This document shows, piece by piece, positions 1-6,862 of a DNA stretch of 42,396 nt. Position 1 is the stretch's first letter; every line of letters starts with the position of its first letter. The position numbers were made by a program, and so were the translations under genes. The DNA comes from a virus. Location of the stretch: the IMG/VR virus record IMGVR_UViG_3300035199_000242, positions 1-42,396 of that record. One strand, written 5' to 3'. The notes below the pieces were generated by a model. It searched no databases. It was given only the letters and a program-made list of their open reading frames with translations, and had not been told where the DNA came from.

Positions 1-1
1 A

Positions 2-39
2 CGTATCTAACATTGTTTGCCGTATCTAACATTGTTTGC
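2..39. repeat. 19-bp tandem repeat, two copies
   Basis: Positions 2-20 and 21-39 are the same 19-bp unit (cgtatctaacattgtttgc) in direct tandem, followed by a partial echo (cttgtttgc). If the molecule is circular, this repeat lies in the divergent intergenic region between the leftward gene ending the window and the first rightward gene. That would be a natural place for operator sites. No gene is supported in positions 1-244. Confidence 0.8.
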
Positions 40-124
40 CTTGTTTGCGATTGCGTGCGTTTGCCATGGTCCTGGATTCCGTACAACGCTATATTTTCGC
101 CTTTCCTTATAGGCGCGCGGAATT

Positions 125-150
125 CCCCGCCAAATGGCACAAAAGAAAAC
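125..150 (+). repeat. 26-bp promoter-upstream element, copy A
   Basis: This 26-bp stretch (CCCCGCCAAATGG followed by an A-rich half) recurs exactly at 1392-1417. In both places exactly 22 nt separate its end from a TTGAC -35 hexamer. An UP-like or activator-binding role is inferred from the fixed spacing. Confidence 0.8.
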
Positions 151-172
151 TGCAGATATTGTGCGCTATTTG

Positions 173-200
173 TTGACACGTGCTCCGGTGCTGGTATTCT
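173..200 (+). promoter_or_regulatory. Sigma70-like early promoter P1
   Basis: TTGACA at 173-178 and TATTCT at 195-200 are separated by 16 nt. The predicted start of transcription lies about 40 nt before the ATG at 245. Copy A of the 26-bp element sits immediately upstream. It would drive the first two genes. Confidence 0.65.
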
Positions 201-244
201 GTAACACGTAATCAGACACACACACACAACCGGAGACAAAAAAC

Positions 245-430
245 ATGATACACACACACGGCACAATACCAGGCGGGGAAATAGAATTCCCGCACACGCA
301 CACAATCGCACGTGGCGCACTAGCAGATAGGTTTTCAATTTTCCTATCGTGCGCCGATAATGGGAAAGGCGGGGATAAAACCAATGGCGGCTCGCCTTTG
401 CCTACCTTTGACCAATGGCTGAACCGGTAA
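245..430 (+). CDS. Small hypothetical early protein (61 aa)
   Basis: A 61-residue ORF starts at an ATG preceded by GGAGACAAAAAAC, a good Shine-Dalgarno sequence of the type used throughout the early region. The first third is rich in His and Thr (HTHGT, HTHT) because the DNA is a CA-rich repeat, and the C-terminal half is Gly/Asp rich. There is no membrane segment or recognisable domain. It lies about 40 nt downstream of promoter P1, so it is probably the first product of that transcript. Its composition could partly be an artefact of simple-sequence DNA, hence the moderate confidence. Confidence 0.5.
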   Translation: MIHTHGTIPGGEIEFPHTHTIARGALADRFSIFLSCADNGKGGDKTNGGSPLPTFDQWLNR

Positions 431-452
431 CACACACACACACACACACACA
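430..452. repeat. CA dinucleotide microsatellite
   Basis: About eleven uninterrupted AC/CA units fill the gap between the 61-aa ORF and the Gp88-like gene, directly upstream of its GGAGACACAAA ribosome binding site. A shorter CA run occurs at about 217-230. Such tracts can vary in length by slippage and could keep the leader unstructured. Confidence 0.85.
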
Positions 453-466
453 TACGGAGACACAAA

Positions 467-1084
467 ATGCTCAAAAAACATGCAACTAAACTAGTCGGCG
501 GTTTATCCAGTCCGGGGAAAATGCCGTGCAGGTCATACGGGATCAGCGCGAAAAAATGCAACATCGGAAGCAAGTTGCGAACGGTGAAAGGTTCGACGTG
601 TTCGACCTGTTATGCGCTAAAAGGGCAGTACGTTTTCGCGAACGTTGCCGCTGCACACGCGCGCCGCTTGGAATCGTTGAACGATCCGCAATGGGTCGAT
701 GCAATGGTGACACTTATCGACGGTATGCCATATTTCCGGTGGCATGATTCCGGTGACGTTCAAAGCTTGCATCACTTGTGCATGATTGCGGACGTGTGCA
801 GGCGCACGCCCAAGACGCGGCACTGGCTACCAACTCGCGAAAAGCAGGTCCTGGCGAAATATGCGCGCACGTTCGGAGCACTGCCGCCGAACTTAGTTGC
901 GCGAGTGTCGGCGGCAATGATCGACGGTGCACCACCTAGCGCACACGCGCACACGTCAACGGTTCATAAGACTCGCGACGCAATCGGCCAAGGTTGTCCA
1001 GCATATACGCAGGACGGTTTCTGCGGAGATTGTCGGGCATGCTGGGACTCGGACGTGCCGAACGTATCTTACCCGCTACACTAG
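467..1084 (+). CDS. Phage Gp88-like (DUF7227-type) cysteine-rich protein
   Basis: This 205-aa protein matches the pattern I know for the phage 'gene product 88' family. The hallmarks are an N-terminal GKMPCRSYG segment, a CSTCYALKGQY cysteine motif near residue 45, FRWHDSGDVQS around residue 87, HWLPTRE around residue 118, and a C-terminal cluster GFCGDCRACWD. The Cys pairs suggest a metal or Fe-S site. The biochemical role of the family is not established as far as I know. The ATG follows ACGGAGACACAAA. The gene is the second of the P1 transcript and is followed by a large repeat region with no coding potential. Length and motif order agree with a complete family member. Confidence 0.75.
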   Translation: MLKKHATKLVGGLSSPGKMPCRSYGISAKKCNIGSKLRTVKGSTCSTCYALKGQYVFANVAAAHARRLESLNDPQWVDAMVTLIDGMPYFRWHDSGDVQSLHHLCMIADVCRRTPKTRHWLPTREKQVLAKYARTFGALPPNLVARVSAAMIDGAPPSAHAHTSTVHKTRDAIGQGCPAYTQDGFCGDCRACWDSDVPNVSYPLH

Positions 1085-1094
1085 TAGCGCACGC

Positions 1095-1276
1095 GGCGCG
1101 CCTGGATTGTGACCGGTGCCGGTGCCGGTGCCGGTGCCGGTGTGACCGGTGCCCGTAGACCGCGCGCGCCTGGATTGTGACCGGTGCCGGTGCCGGTGCC
1201 GGTGCCGGTGTGACCGGTGCCCGTAGACCGCGCGCGCCTGGATTGTGACCGGTGCCGGTGTGACCGGTGCCGGTGT
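1095..1276. repeat. GC-rich 68-bp tandem repeat with CCGGTG sub-repeats
   Basis: The unit begins GGCGCGCCTGGATTGTGACC and repeats with a 68-bp period: CCTGGATTG recurs at 1101, 1169 and 1237. There are two full copies and one truncated copy. Each contains several consecutive CCGGTG hexamers. Long ORFs across it on both strands are low-complexity artefacts. The block forms most of the non-coding stretch 1085-1523. A shortened copy of its start (GGCGCGCCTGGAC) appears at 3008. Confidence 0.9.
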
Positions 1277-1315
1277 GGCCGTCGCCAGACCTGGACCGCT
1301 TGCCGATCTTGTGCA

Positions 1316-1387
1316 GAATTCCAAAGCTGTGTCGAATTCCAAAGCTGTGCAGAATTCCAAAGCTGTGTCGAATTCCAAACCATCGAA
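1316..1387. repeat. 18-bp tandem repeat containing GAATTCCAAA, four copies
   Basis: GAATTCCAAAGCTGTGYM recurs with an exact 18-bp period at 1316, 1334, 1352 and 1370. The fourth copy diverges after GAATTCCAAA. The core AATTCCAA is the same motif scattered through the early region. Together with the 68-bp block it resembles an iteron-like or protein-binding array. Confidence 0.9.
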
Positions 1388-1391
1388 AAGC

Positions 1392-1417
1392 CCCCGCCAA
1401 ATGGCACAAAAGAAAAC
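1392..1417 (+). repeat. 26-bp promoter-upstream element, copy B
   Basis: Exact copy of 125-150. It ends 22 nt before the TTGACG of promoter P2, the same spacing as copy A has to P1. Confidence 0.8.
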
Positions 1418-1439
1418 AGCATTTCGTGTGAGATAAATG

Positions 1440-1466
1440 TTGACGGCATATTCTATTCGGTATAAC
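1440..1466 (+). promoter_or_regulatory. Sigma70-like early promoter P2
   Basis: TTGACG at 1440-1445 is followed by TATAAC at 1461-1466. The 15-nt spacer is short, and a TAACGT at 17 nt is an alternative. It is preceded by copy B of the 26-bp element and lies upstream of the run of small genes starting at 1524. Confidence 0.55.
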
Positions 1467-1523
1467 GTATCCCCGATGATCGATATTTCACAACGAAACA
1501 CAACGCAAACCAGGAGACACACG

Positions 1524-1748
1524 ATGCTAAACCATCACCATCGCGCAATCGCGCAGGCAATCGACATGAACACCGAATGCGGTACGAACGAGGTGGACCG
1601 GACGGGACTGGTCGAGGACTTGGTAGAGATCCTGATCCCGCAAACGATGACCAGGGACGAAGCGGCGCAGGCAGGACGCATCGAGCAGTTCGATTCCGTC
1701 GAAGCGAAACGCCAGGACTTCGTCGCCCTTTGCAGCGACTGCAACTGA
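1524..1748 (+). CDS. Small acidic hypothetical protein (74 aa)
   Basis: The ATG at 1524 follows CCAGGAGACACACG, a leader shared almost letter for letter with the next genes, so it is preferred over an upstream in-frame ATG at 1437 that overlaps promoter P2. The product begins MLNHHHRAIAQAIDM, has an acidic middle (EVDRTGLVEDLVEI) and ends CSDCN. No domain is recognised. It is the first of five short genes (1524-2952) with near-identical leaders. Such blocks in phages often encode host-takeover proteins, but that is inference from position only. Confidence 0.65.
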   Translation: MLNHHHRAIAQAIDMNTECGTNEVDRTGLVEDLVEILIPQTMTRDEAAQAGRIEQFDSVEAKRQDFVALCSDCN

Positions 1749-1776
1749 CCCGCACGCGCGCCGGTCGCGCAACACC

Positions 1777-1843
1777 GGCACCAATTTAGAATCACCAAAC
1801 GAGACACACGCTGCCGAGACGCAGCACAACCAGGAGACACACG
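1777..1843 (+). promoter_or_regulatory. Repeated gene leader, copy 1, with hairpin
   Basis: GGCACCAATTTAGAATCACC leads into ACGAGACACA, a 5-bp hairpin GCTGC (1810-1814)/GCAGC (1821-1825) with loop CGAGAC, and then AACCAGGAGACACACG before the ATG at 1844. Related leaders lie at 2387 and 2709. Confidence 0.7.
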
Positions 1844-2032
1844 ATGAAAGACTACCGCACACGCAAACTCAAAATCATCTGGACACGCAATGGTGCTGGA
1901 GACCTGATTCCGGCATCGGAACACGGCATCGTCCTGGACCGACGACGATGGCGGGATGACTGGACTGGCGACGCGGCAGACATTGCCGCTGCCGAGGCAG
2001 AGATGGCGCACGCGATCCAGGGGTGCAGATAA
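1844..2032 (+). CDS. Small hypothetical protein (62 aa)
   Basis: A 62-residue ORF (MKDYRTRKLKIIWTRNG at the start) follows leader copy 1 and its AGGAGACACACG site. It has a basic N-terminus, a Trp-rich central part (RRRWRDDWTGD) and an Ala-rich helix at the end. No family is recognised. The stop overlaps an AATTCCAAAC motif that lies in the 30-nt gap before the next gene. The strong ribosome binding site and the repeated leader argue that it is translated. Confidence 0.65.
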   Translation: MKDYRTRKLKIIWTRNGAGDLIPASEHGIVLDRRRWRDDWTGDAADIAAAEAEMAHAIQGCR

Positions 2033-2062
2033 TTCCAAACCCCGAAAAGAGGAGACACACAC

Positions 2063-2359
2063 ATGACGCTGCACCCAGACAACAGAACGAATCCGCGCTT
2101 CGACGAGGATGGTGACTGGTACGGACGGAAGGTGATAATGGAGCGTGACGGGGTCGAGGTCGTCGCCACGATCCGGCGCATATCTATGACGACCCCACGC
2201 ACCGCATACAGCGTGTCGTGGGATGCCGTTGACAACCCGCACGCTGACTTCGTGTTCGAGGGAGTCGAGGAAATCGGGTTCGATAGCGTGGCGCACTTCT
2301 CTCAGATCCTGCGCCTTGCCGACTCGCAGTCCTGCGCCATGCCCACAGATAATTCCTAA
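2063..2359 (+). CDS. Small hypothetical protein (98 aa)
   Basis: A 98-aa ORF starts at an ATG preceded by AGAGGAGACACACAC. The sequence has alternating beta-like segments (WYGRKVIMERDGVEVVATIRRI, then TAYSVSWDAV) followed by an acidic helix, suggesting a compact beta-rich fold. No known domain is seen. It lies 30 nt after the 62-aa gene. The intergenic AATTCCAAAC at 2031 and the AATTCCTAAC at 2351 within its last codons bracket it, a pattern repeated along this cluster. Confidence 0.65.
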   Translation: MTLHPDNRTNPRFDEDGDWYGRKVIMERDGVEVVATIRRISMTTPRTAYSVSWDAVDNPHADFVFEGVEEIGFDSVAHFSQILRLADSQSCAMPTDNS

Positions 2360-2386
2360 CCCGACTATACGCCGCACTAGTCACGC

Positions 2387-2440
2387 GGCACCAATTTACG
2401 ATCACCAAACGAGACACAACACACAACCAGGAGACACACG
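2387..2440 (+). promoter_or_regulatory. Repeated gene leader, copy 2
   Basis: GGCACCAATTTACGATCACC, an ACGAGACACA segment and AACCAGGAGACACACG immediately precede the ATG at 2441. It lacks the hairpin seen in copies 1 and 3. The rest is nearly identical. Confidence 0.7.
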
Positions 2441-2674
2441 ATGACAATAGATCACTCAGAAGAGGTTCGGCGCGGCATGGTCGCAGATGAAAACGTGAGA
2501 GCGGACGACGAGATCGAGGGTCAAGCGTGGACGACCGACCAACTGACCGAGGACTTCACGGTGCAGGGGTTCATGGCACCCTTCGTGATGGTCAAGCGCA
2601 GGTCGGACGGGGTCACGGGCACCCTGATGTTCCGGCACAACCCGCGCATCTACTACGGTTTCGCCGCTGAGTAG
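2441..2674 (+). CDS. Small hypothetical protein (77 aa)
   Basis: A 77-aa ORF follows leader copy 2. The first half is acidic and helical (NVRADDEIEGQAWTTDQL). The second half looks like a small beta sheet (MAPFVMVKRRSDG, then TLMFRHNPRIYYGF). I cannot assign a family. Translation is well supported by AGGAGACACACG 1 nt before the ATG. It sits in the same small-gene block as the 74-, 62-, 98- and 58-aa ORFs. Confidence 0.65.
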   Translation: MTIDHSEEVRRGMVADENVRADDEIEGQAWTTDQLTEDFTVQGFMAPFVMVKRRSDGVTGTLMFRHNPRIYYGFAAE

Positions 2675-2708
2675 CCGACCCGACCCGTGCCGCTGGTCAC
2701 GCCTACCA

Positions 2709-2775
2709 GCACCAATTTACGATCACCAAGTAGACACACAATGCCGTAGAGACACGGCAAACACGGAGACACACG
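2709..2775 (+). promoter_or_regulatory. Repeated gene leader, copy 3, with hairpin
   Basis: GCACCAATTTACGATCACC, then TAGACACACA, a 5-bp hairpin TGCCG (2742-2746)/CGGCA (2755-2759) with loop TAGAGACA, then ACACGGAGACACACG before the ATG at 2776. The stem sequence differs from copy 1, but pairing and position are kept. Confidence 0.7.
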
Positions 2776-2952
2776 ATGAAAGCACACGACGACGCATCCC
2801 TCGGTCGCTATTGGACTGCCAGGGCAAAACGCATCAAATACGAGTTGGTAGTCGAGGCCGTAACCGTGCATACCATGCGCGCTTTCGGATACACGTACCT
2901 GCTCGGAGGATACGGCATCCTGGTGTTCGCAGCACTACGGACGTTTAGGTGA
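2776..2952 (+). CDS. Small hypothetical protein (58 aa)
   Basis: This ORF follows leader copy 3 and a GGAGACACACG site. It begins MKAHDDASLGRYWTARAKR, has a central basic helix and ends in a hydrophobic stretch (YLLGGYGILVFAALRTF) that could be a short membrane-associated helix. No family is recognised. The identical leader and spacing to its neighbours are the main evidence that it is a gene. It closes the small-gene block before a 269-nt non-coding stretch that contains promoter P3. Confidence 0.6.
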   Translation: MKAHDDASLGRYWTARAKRIKYELVVEAVTVHTMRAFGYTYLLGGYGILVFAALRTFR

Positions 2953-3161
2953 TACCCACATGACCGCACATAATTCCAACCCGATCCCGTGCGTGCGTGC
3001 GCCAGTCGGCGCGCCTGGACCGTGCCCCGATCCAGACAGAATTCCAACCTTGTGCATAATTCCAAACCCTTGTGGAATTCCAAAGCGGTATGAAAATGTA
3101 TGATTATCTTCCGAAGTGCCGAAGCACAATTTCCGAATCACCAGTTAGACGAAAATAAAAG
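2953..3161. other. Non-coding stretch with AATTCC motifs and leader remnant
   Basis: It contains a GGCGCGCCTGGAC echo of the 68-bp repeat (3008), AATTCC motifs at 2972, 3040, 3058 and 3075, a small hairpin GTGC-CGAA-GCAC near 3117, and a degenerate leader remnant (CAATTTCCGAATCACC near 3127) just upstream of promoter P3. No ORF is supported. Confidence 0.7.
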
Positions 3162-3190
3162 TTGACGCAGTAGATCCTATTGCGTACAAC
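3162..3190 (+). promoter_or_regulatory. Sigma70-like early promoter P3
   Basis: TTGACG at 3162-3167 and TACAAC at 3185-3190 have an optimal 17-nt spacer, with an A-rich GAAAATAAAA directly upstream of the -35. It precedes the MoxR/DUF3150/VWA operon. Confidence 0.7.
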
Positions 3191-3221
3191 GTAAATAGAC
3201 ACACACAAGGAGACACACAAG

Positions 3222-4313
3222 ATGACACCAGCAGGCACATCAAACAGCAATGTCGAATTCATCAACCCTGATCAGGGCAAACGGATTCTGGCATTGTGCT
3301 ACGCAGCAAAGGTGCCGACATTTTTCGTCGGTGGACCCGCGACCGCGAAGACGACCATCCATGCGGATTTCGTTGACTGGTTGAACGAGACCCTCCCAAA
3401 GGGTGCCAAGCAGTTCGGTTTCTGGCCGTACAGCATGGCCGCGAGCGACCCGACATCGTTCGCGTATCCTGTCGCCGACAAGGAGAAGGGTCATGTGCGG
3501 GAGTTGCCGCCCGAATCCCTGCCGTTCAACCAACCGGATGCGCGTGGCATGATCTTCCTGGACGAGGCAGACGACCTCGAAGCGGACAACATGCAGGCGA
3601 CGATGATGAACCTCGCGCACGACCAGAAGTTCTGCGGCAACACCCTGTCAGACGGGGTCTTGACCAGCATGGCAGGCAACGGGTCGAGCGATAGCGGCAC
3701 CATCGAGATGCGTGAGGCACTGATCTCGCGCATGTGCGTGCTCTACGTCTCGGCGCATTCCGCAGGGTTCGAGGAGTCGTGGCAGCAGTGGGCTATGGCC
3801 GAAGGGGTTGATACTGCGGTGCGGACGTTCCGTCGCCTGTCGTCGGACCTGATCCAGAGGCATGAGGACTACGAGGAAATGAGCGTGTGCAATGATCGCA
3901 CGCTCGCAATGGCAGACCGGATTTTACAAGCGAGTCGGTCTGTGAAATTCCAAACGGATGACATCCTGCTGCCAGCAATCGCTGGGTGCATTGGGAAGGC
4001 GGCAGCGGTCAAACTGTTCGCCACGATCGAGTTGCAGGAGAAGGCACCGTCGATCGAGGAGATCGTCGCCGATCCCGAAGGTACGCCAGTGCCTGCCGAA
4101 ACGTCGATCCAGTGTGGTCTCGCCATGCAGATCGTGGACGGGTGCAAGGTGCGGGAGCAGCAGGGTGCGCTGATGACGTACCTGTTGCGGCTCAACACGG
4201 AGATCACCGTGTTCGGGCTTACGTTCGCCAAGCAGGATTCTGCCGAGGTGTTCGGATTGCCGCACGTTCTCGCATGGATGAACGCGCCGGAACAGAAAGG
4301 CATAATGCTCTGA
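3222..4313 (+). CDS. MoxR-type AAA+ ATPase
   Basis: This 363-aa ATPase has a Walker A motif GGPATAKTT with the catalytic lysine at residue 43, and a Walker B motif MIFLDEADD with D114/E115. A sensor-like region (MAGNGSSDSGTIEMREALISRM) and a C-terminal helical lid follow. The arrangement is that of MoxR-family AAA+ proteins, which remodel or load partner proteins and usually work with a von Willebrand factor A protein encoded nearby. That partner is present here at 5418, with a DUF3150-like gene between. The start follows AAGGAGACACACAAG, 30 nt downstream of promoter P3. An in-gene AATTCCAAAC occurs at 3946. Family assignment is secure. The substrate in phage infection is unknown. Confidence 0.88.
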   Translation: MTPAGTSNSNVEFINPDQGKRILALCYAAKVPTFFVGGPATAKTTIHADFVDWLNETLPKGAKQFGFWPYSMAASDPTSFAYPVADKEKGHVRELPPESLPFNQPDARGMIFLDEADDLEADNMQATMMNLAHDQKFCGNTLSDGVLTSMAGNGSSDSGTIEMREALISRMCVLYVSAHSAGFEESWQQWAMAEGVDTAVRTFRRLSSDLIQRHEDYEEMSVCNDRTLAMADRILQASRSVKFQTDDILLPAIAGCIGKAAAVKLFATIELQEKAPSIEEIVADPEGTPVPAETSIQCGLAMQIVDGCKVREQQGALMTYLLRLNTEITVFGLTFAKQDSAEVFGLPHVLAWMNAPEQKGIML

Positions 4314-4325
4314 GGGGATACGACG

Positions 4326-4499
4326 ATGAAGATAACAAACCCAGAAACAGGTGCCGTGCATGACATGGACAAGGCAGCTTTCGCTGAATTGCGGGAGTCC
4401 GTGAAGCAGGCACAGGATGACGGGCATAGCGAGGTGGTGTTTCGCGCCATGCGCTTAGACCGTATCCAGGCCGAACGACTGCTGATCGCTGACGTATAA
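4326..4499 (+). CDS. Small hypothetical protein (57 aa)
   Basis: A 57-residue ORF runs from the ATG at 4326 (preceded by GAGGGGATACGACG) to the TAA at 4497. It starts MKITNPETGAVHDMDKAAF and is charged and probably all-helical (ELRESVKQAQDDGHSEVVF). It lies 12 nt after the AAA+ gene and 27 nt before the DUF3150-like gene, so it belongs to the operon. No family is recognised. Confidence 0.6.
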   Translation: MKITNPETGAVHDMDKAAFAELRESVKQAQDDGHSEVVFRAMRLDRIQAERLLIADV

Positions 4500-4526
4500 A
4501 CCGAGACGTAAACAAGGAGACATAAA

Positions 4527-5414
4527 ATGGCAAAGAAAACGAAACCCGAATTGACCGAGGACGAGGTGCTACGCAGTCTGGTCTGCGTGCAGCTAACCTT
4601 TTCGCAGTGGGATGGCACCGTAGCCGCACCTCAAGTATCGAAGGAGACCGAGGAGCGGCATGGCGCGGAGAAGGGCACGACCCGCGTGACGATTGCACAC
4701 CTGCCGAAAGAGGTGCTGTCGAAGCTGCGCGCACGGGCACACGCACTCAGGTCGTTGTGGAATTCCAAAACGCTACCGTGGGGAGACGGTGGACTGCGCG
4801 TCGTGCGTGCTGACGAGTACCTCGGTCTGTTCGAGGTCATCAGCGAGGCGAAGCGTGAACTACAGGAACTGCACGAAGACATCTGCGTCAGTCTGCCTGC
4901 GATGAAAGCGGATGCGAAGAAGAGGCTGAACGGGTTGTACCAGGAGCGTGCGTTCCCGACTGCCGACGAGATCCGCGACAGGTTCTGCATCGAGATTCAC
5001 TCCAGTCCCGTGCCGCTGACCGATCAGCGCGTGGAGGGATTGAGTGCTGGCGCGCAGTCCCTGGTCGAGAAGAGCGTGAGAAAGCAGATCGCAGACTCGC
5101 TGAACGCAGCACTGTCTGACATACACAAGCAGTTGTTGGATCTGATCGCAGATGTGTGCAGGCGCGTGTCGAAGGATGACCAGAAGGGTGTGCGCTACGG
5201 TGGGATGATGAAGTCCATCGTGAGCGTGTGCGACTCGCTCGCACATTGCAACATCACCGACGACAAGCGACTCGCGGCCATGCTGGAAAAGACTCGGTCG
5301 AAGCTGACCGCGTTCGATCCGATTGCGCTTCGGGACGACGCTGCGGAGCGTCGCAAAGTGAAGAAAGTGTGCTCGGACCTGCAAGGGGATCTGGGCGCGA
5401 TATTCGGAGACTGA
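4527..5414 (+). CDS. DUF3150-like protein
   Basis: This 295-aa, largely alpha-helical protein sits between the MoxR ATPase and the metallopeptidase/VWA gene, the usual place of DUF3150 proteins in phages. Sequence features match that family as I know it: an N-terminal LVCVQLTFSQWDG segment, a KLRARAHALRSLW helix, then DEYLGLFEVISEAKRELQ and a long helical C-terminus that would suit a partner-binding or scaffold role. The ATG is preceded by AAGGAGACATAAA. The stop lies 3 nt before the next ATG, indicating translational coupling. Catalytic motifs are absent. Function is inferred only from the conserved neighbourhood. Confidence 0.7.
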   Translation: MAKKTKPELTEDEVLRSLVCVQLTFSQWDGTVAAPQVSKETEERHGAEKGTTRVTIAHLPKEVLSKLRARAHALRSLWNSKTLPWGDGGLRVVRADEYLGLFEVISEAKRELQELHEDICVSLPAMKADAKKRLNGLYQERAFPTADEIRDRFCIEIHSSPVPLTDQRVEGLSAGAQSLVEKSVRKQIADSLNAALSDIHKQLLDLIADVCRRVSKDDQKGVRYGGMMKSIVSVCDSLAHCNITDDKRLAAMLEKTRSKLTAFDPIALRDDAAERRKVKKVCSDLQGDLGAIFGD

Positions 5415-5417
5415 CAA

Positions 5418-6854
5418 ATGGCAAGACACACAAATACAGCGCGTGAGCGAGTCTCGCGTGCGCTCATAAAGCAGATGCGCGACGACATCGTGTTCGCGGC
5501 AATAATGTGTCGGCACGCGATCGTTGAGGACGAGAGCGTCGGCACGATGTGCATCAATGGAGTGGAGTGCCGCTATAATCCCAAGTTCGTCGAGACGAGG
5601 ACTGACGACGGATTGCAGCGTGTGCTCGATCACGAAGCGTGCCACATCCTGCTGGGGCATCACCTGCGTGCGGAACCGCTGCGCGCTATCGCTATGCTCG
5701 AAGCGGGAGAGCAGGGAGCACAACGAATGTGGGACAACTGGCAGAGTGCCACGGACTGCGCGGTCAACGAACTGCTCCTCGACAAGAAGGGGTTTCCCGA
5801 CGACGCGACGACCGCTGATAAGTTGTCCCTGCCGCGTGACCTCGCTGCGGAGGCATACCAGCACCTGCTCAAGGAGCGTCAGGACGAGGAGGACCAGGAC
5901 GAGGAAGGCGACGAGACCGCGACCCAGTCGCCCTCAGATCCCTCGAATGACGAAGACTCCCCAGCGGGTGACTCTGGAGATTCGAGCAGCGAGAGCGACG
6001 ATGAGAGCGATTCTGATCCGTCTGAAGACGGAGATGGTGACGGCAGTGGCGAAGGGTCCGATGGTGAACAGCAAGAGGAAGGCACCAGCAGCAGTGAGGG
6101 TGGCGACTCCGAAGGTGAACCCGATGCCGTGGACAATTCCAAACCCGCACCGTCGTCGTCGATGGGCGACGTTGCACCGCATCCCGAATCCACTGGCGAC
6201 GAGGCAAGTGATCGGATGCTGGAGCGGCAATGGGAAACGATGATCGCTTCTGCTGTCATGCAGGCGAAAGCGTGCGGCAAGCTGGAGGGATGGATGGAAG
6301 AGTTGGTCGATACGATGCTGACCCCCGCGCAGATCCCGTGGCAGCAAAAGCTGCGTCGGTTCGCACGGAAGTTCGTGAAGATGGGTGTGTCGTACACGCG
6401 ACCCAACAGGTTGCACTCGTCGCGACGTGACGGGGTGCTGCTTCCGAGTCGTGGATCGTACGCGATGGACCGTGGAGTGTTCATCGTGGACACCAGCGGC
6501 AGCATGTCGGCGAACGAATGCAATGCGGTTCTGGGCGAACTGAAGAGCGTCCTCAAGTCGTTCCGCAGCAGCGTCCTGACCGTTCTGCAATGCGATACCC
6601 GCGTGACTGACGAGCGTGAGTTCAAGGGTCGCGACAGGTTCGACATCAAGGACTGGTCGCTCAAGGGGCGCAAGGGCACGCACATGCACCCTGCCTTCGA
6701 CCGTGCGATGGAACTGAAGCCGCAGTTCATCGTGTGCCTCACCGATGGGTATATGTCCTGGCCCGAACCGACTAAGGTTCCGGTAATGTGGCTCATCACG
6801 AACGATACACAGATCCCGCCGCACGGAGACCACTCCGTGATCACGGTGGACTAA
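5418..6854 (+). CDS. Metallopeptidase-like / VWA domain protein (DUF2201 type)
   Basis: This 478-aa protein has three parts. The N-terminal domain contains a zinc-protease motif HEACH at residues 72-76 and a downstream NWQSATDCAVNELLL helix typical of the DUF2201 N-terminal putative metallopeptidase. Residues about 153-236 are a very acidic, Ser/Glu/Asp-rich linker (for example DEEDQDEEGDE). The C-terminal VWA-like domain carries the MIDAS sequence DTSGSMS starting at D358. Such proteins are partners of MoxR ATPases, and all three genes are in one operon. Whether the HExxH is catalytically active is unknown. The gene starts 3 nt after the DUF3150-like stop. Long ORFs antisense to it are composition artefacts of the acidic linker. 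Confidence 0.82.
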   Translation: MARHTNTARERVSRALIKQMRDDIVFAAIMCRHAIVEDESVGTMCINGVECRYNPKFVETRTDDGLQRVLDHEACHILLGHHLRAEPLRAIAMLEAGEQGAQRMWDNWQSATDCAVNELLLDKKGFPDDATTADKLSLPRDLAAEAYQHLLKERQDEEDQDEEGDETATQSPSDPSNDEDSPAGDSGDSSSESDDESDSDPSEDGDGDGSGEGSDGEQQEEGTSSSEGGDSEGEPDAVDNSKPAPSSSMGDVAPHPESTGDEASDRMLERQWETMIASAVMQAKACGKLEGWMEELVDTMLTPAQIPWQQKLRRFARKFVKMGVSYTRPNRLHSSRRDGVLLPSRGSYAMDRGVFIVDTSGSMSANECNAVLGELKSVLKSFRSSVLTVLQCDTRVTDEREFKGRDRFDIKDWSLKGRKGTHMHPAFDRAMELKPQFIVCLTDGYMSWPEPTKVPVMWLITNDTQIPPHGDHSVITVD

Positions 6855-6862
6855 CTACAAAT

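Noticed and set aside
13-204. 63-codon ORF at the window start
   Set aside because: Covers the tandem repeat, the 26-bp element and promoter P1, with no ribosome binding site.
1095-1387. Repeat cluster considered as a CRISPR array
   Set aside because: Units are contiguous tandem repeats without unique spacers, and no cas operon is present. The lone Cas4-like gene belongs to the recombination block.
936-1522. Several long minus-strand ORFs rich in His-Arg or Gly-Thr-Gly repeats
   Set aside because: They are translations of the 68-bp and 18-bp tandem repeats in several frames, low complexity, with no ribosome binding site.
4860-5864. 334-codon minus-strand ORF antisense to the DUF3150-like and VWA genes
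   Set aside because: Shadow of real coding genes on the other strand. His/Arg-rich composition and no start signal. It shows that long spurious ORFs occur in this genome.
5524-6844. Same-strand 239-codon and antisense 321- and 299-codon ORFs over the VWA gene
   Set aside because: Arg/Thr- or Ser/Pro-rich translations of the acidic Ser/Glu/Asp linker. The metallopeptidase and VWA motifs are in the annotated frame.
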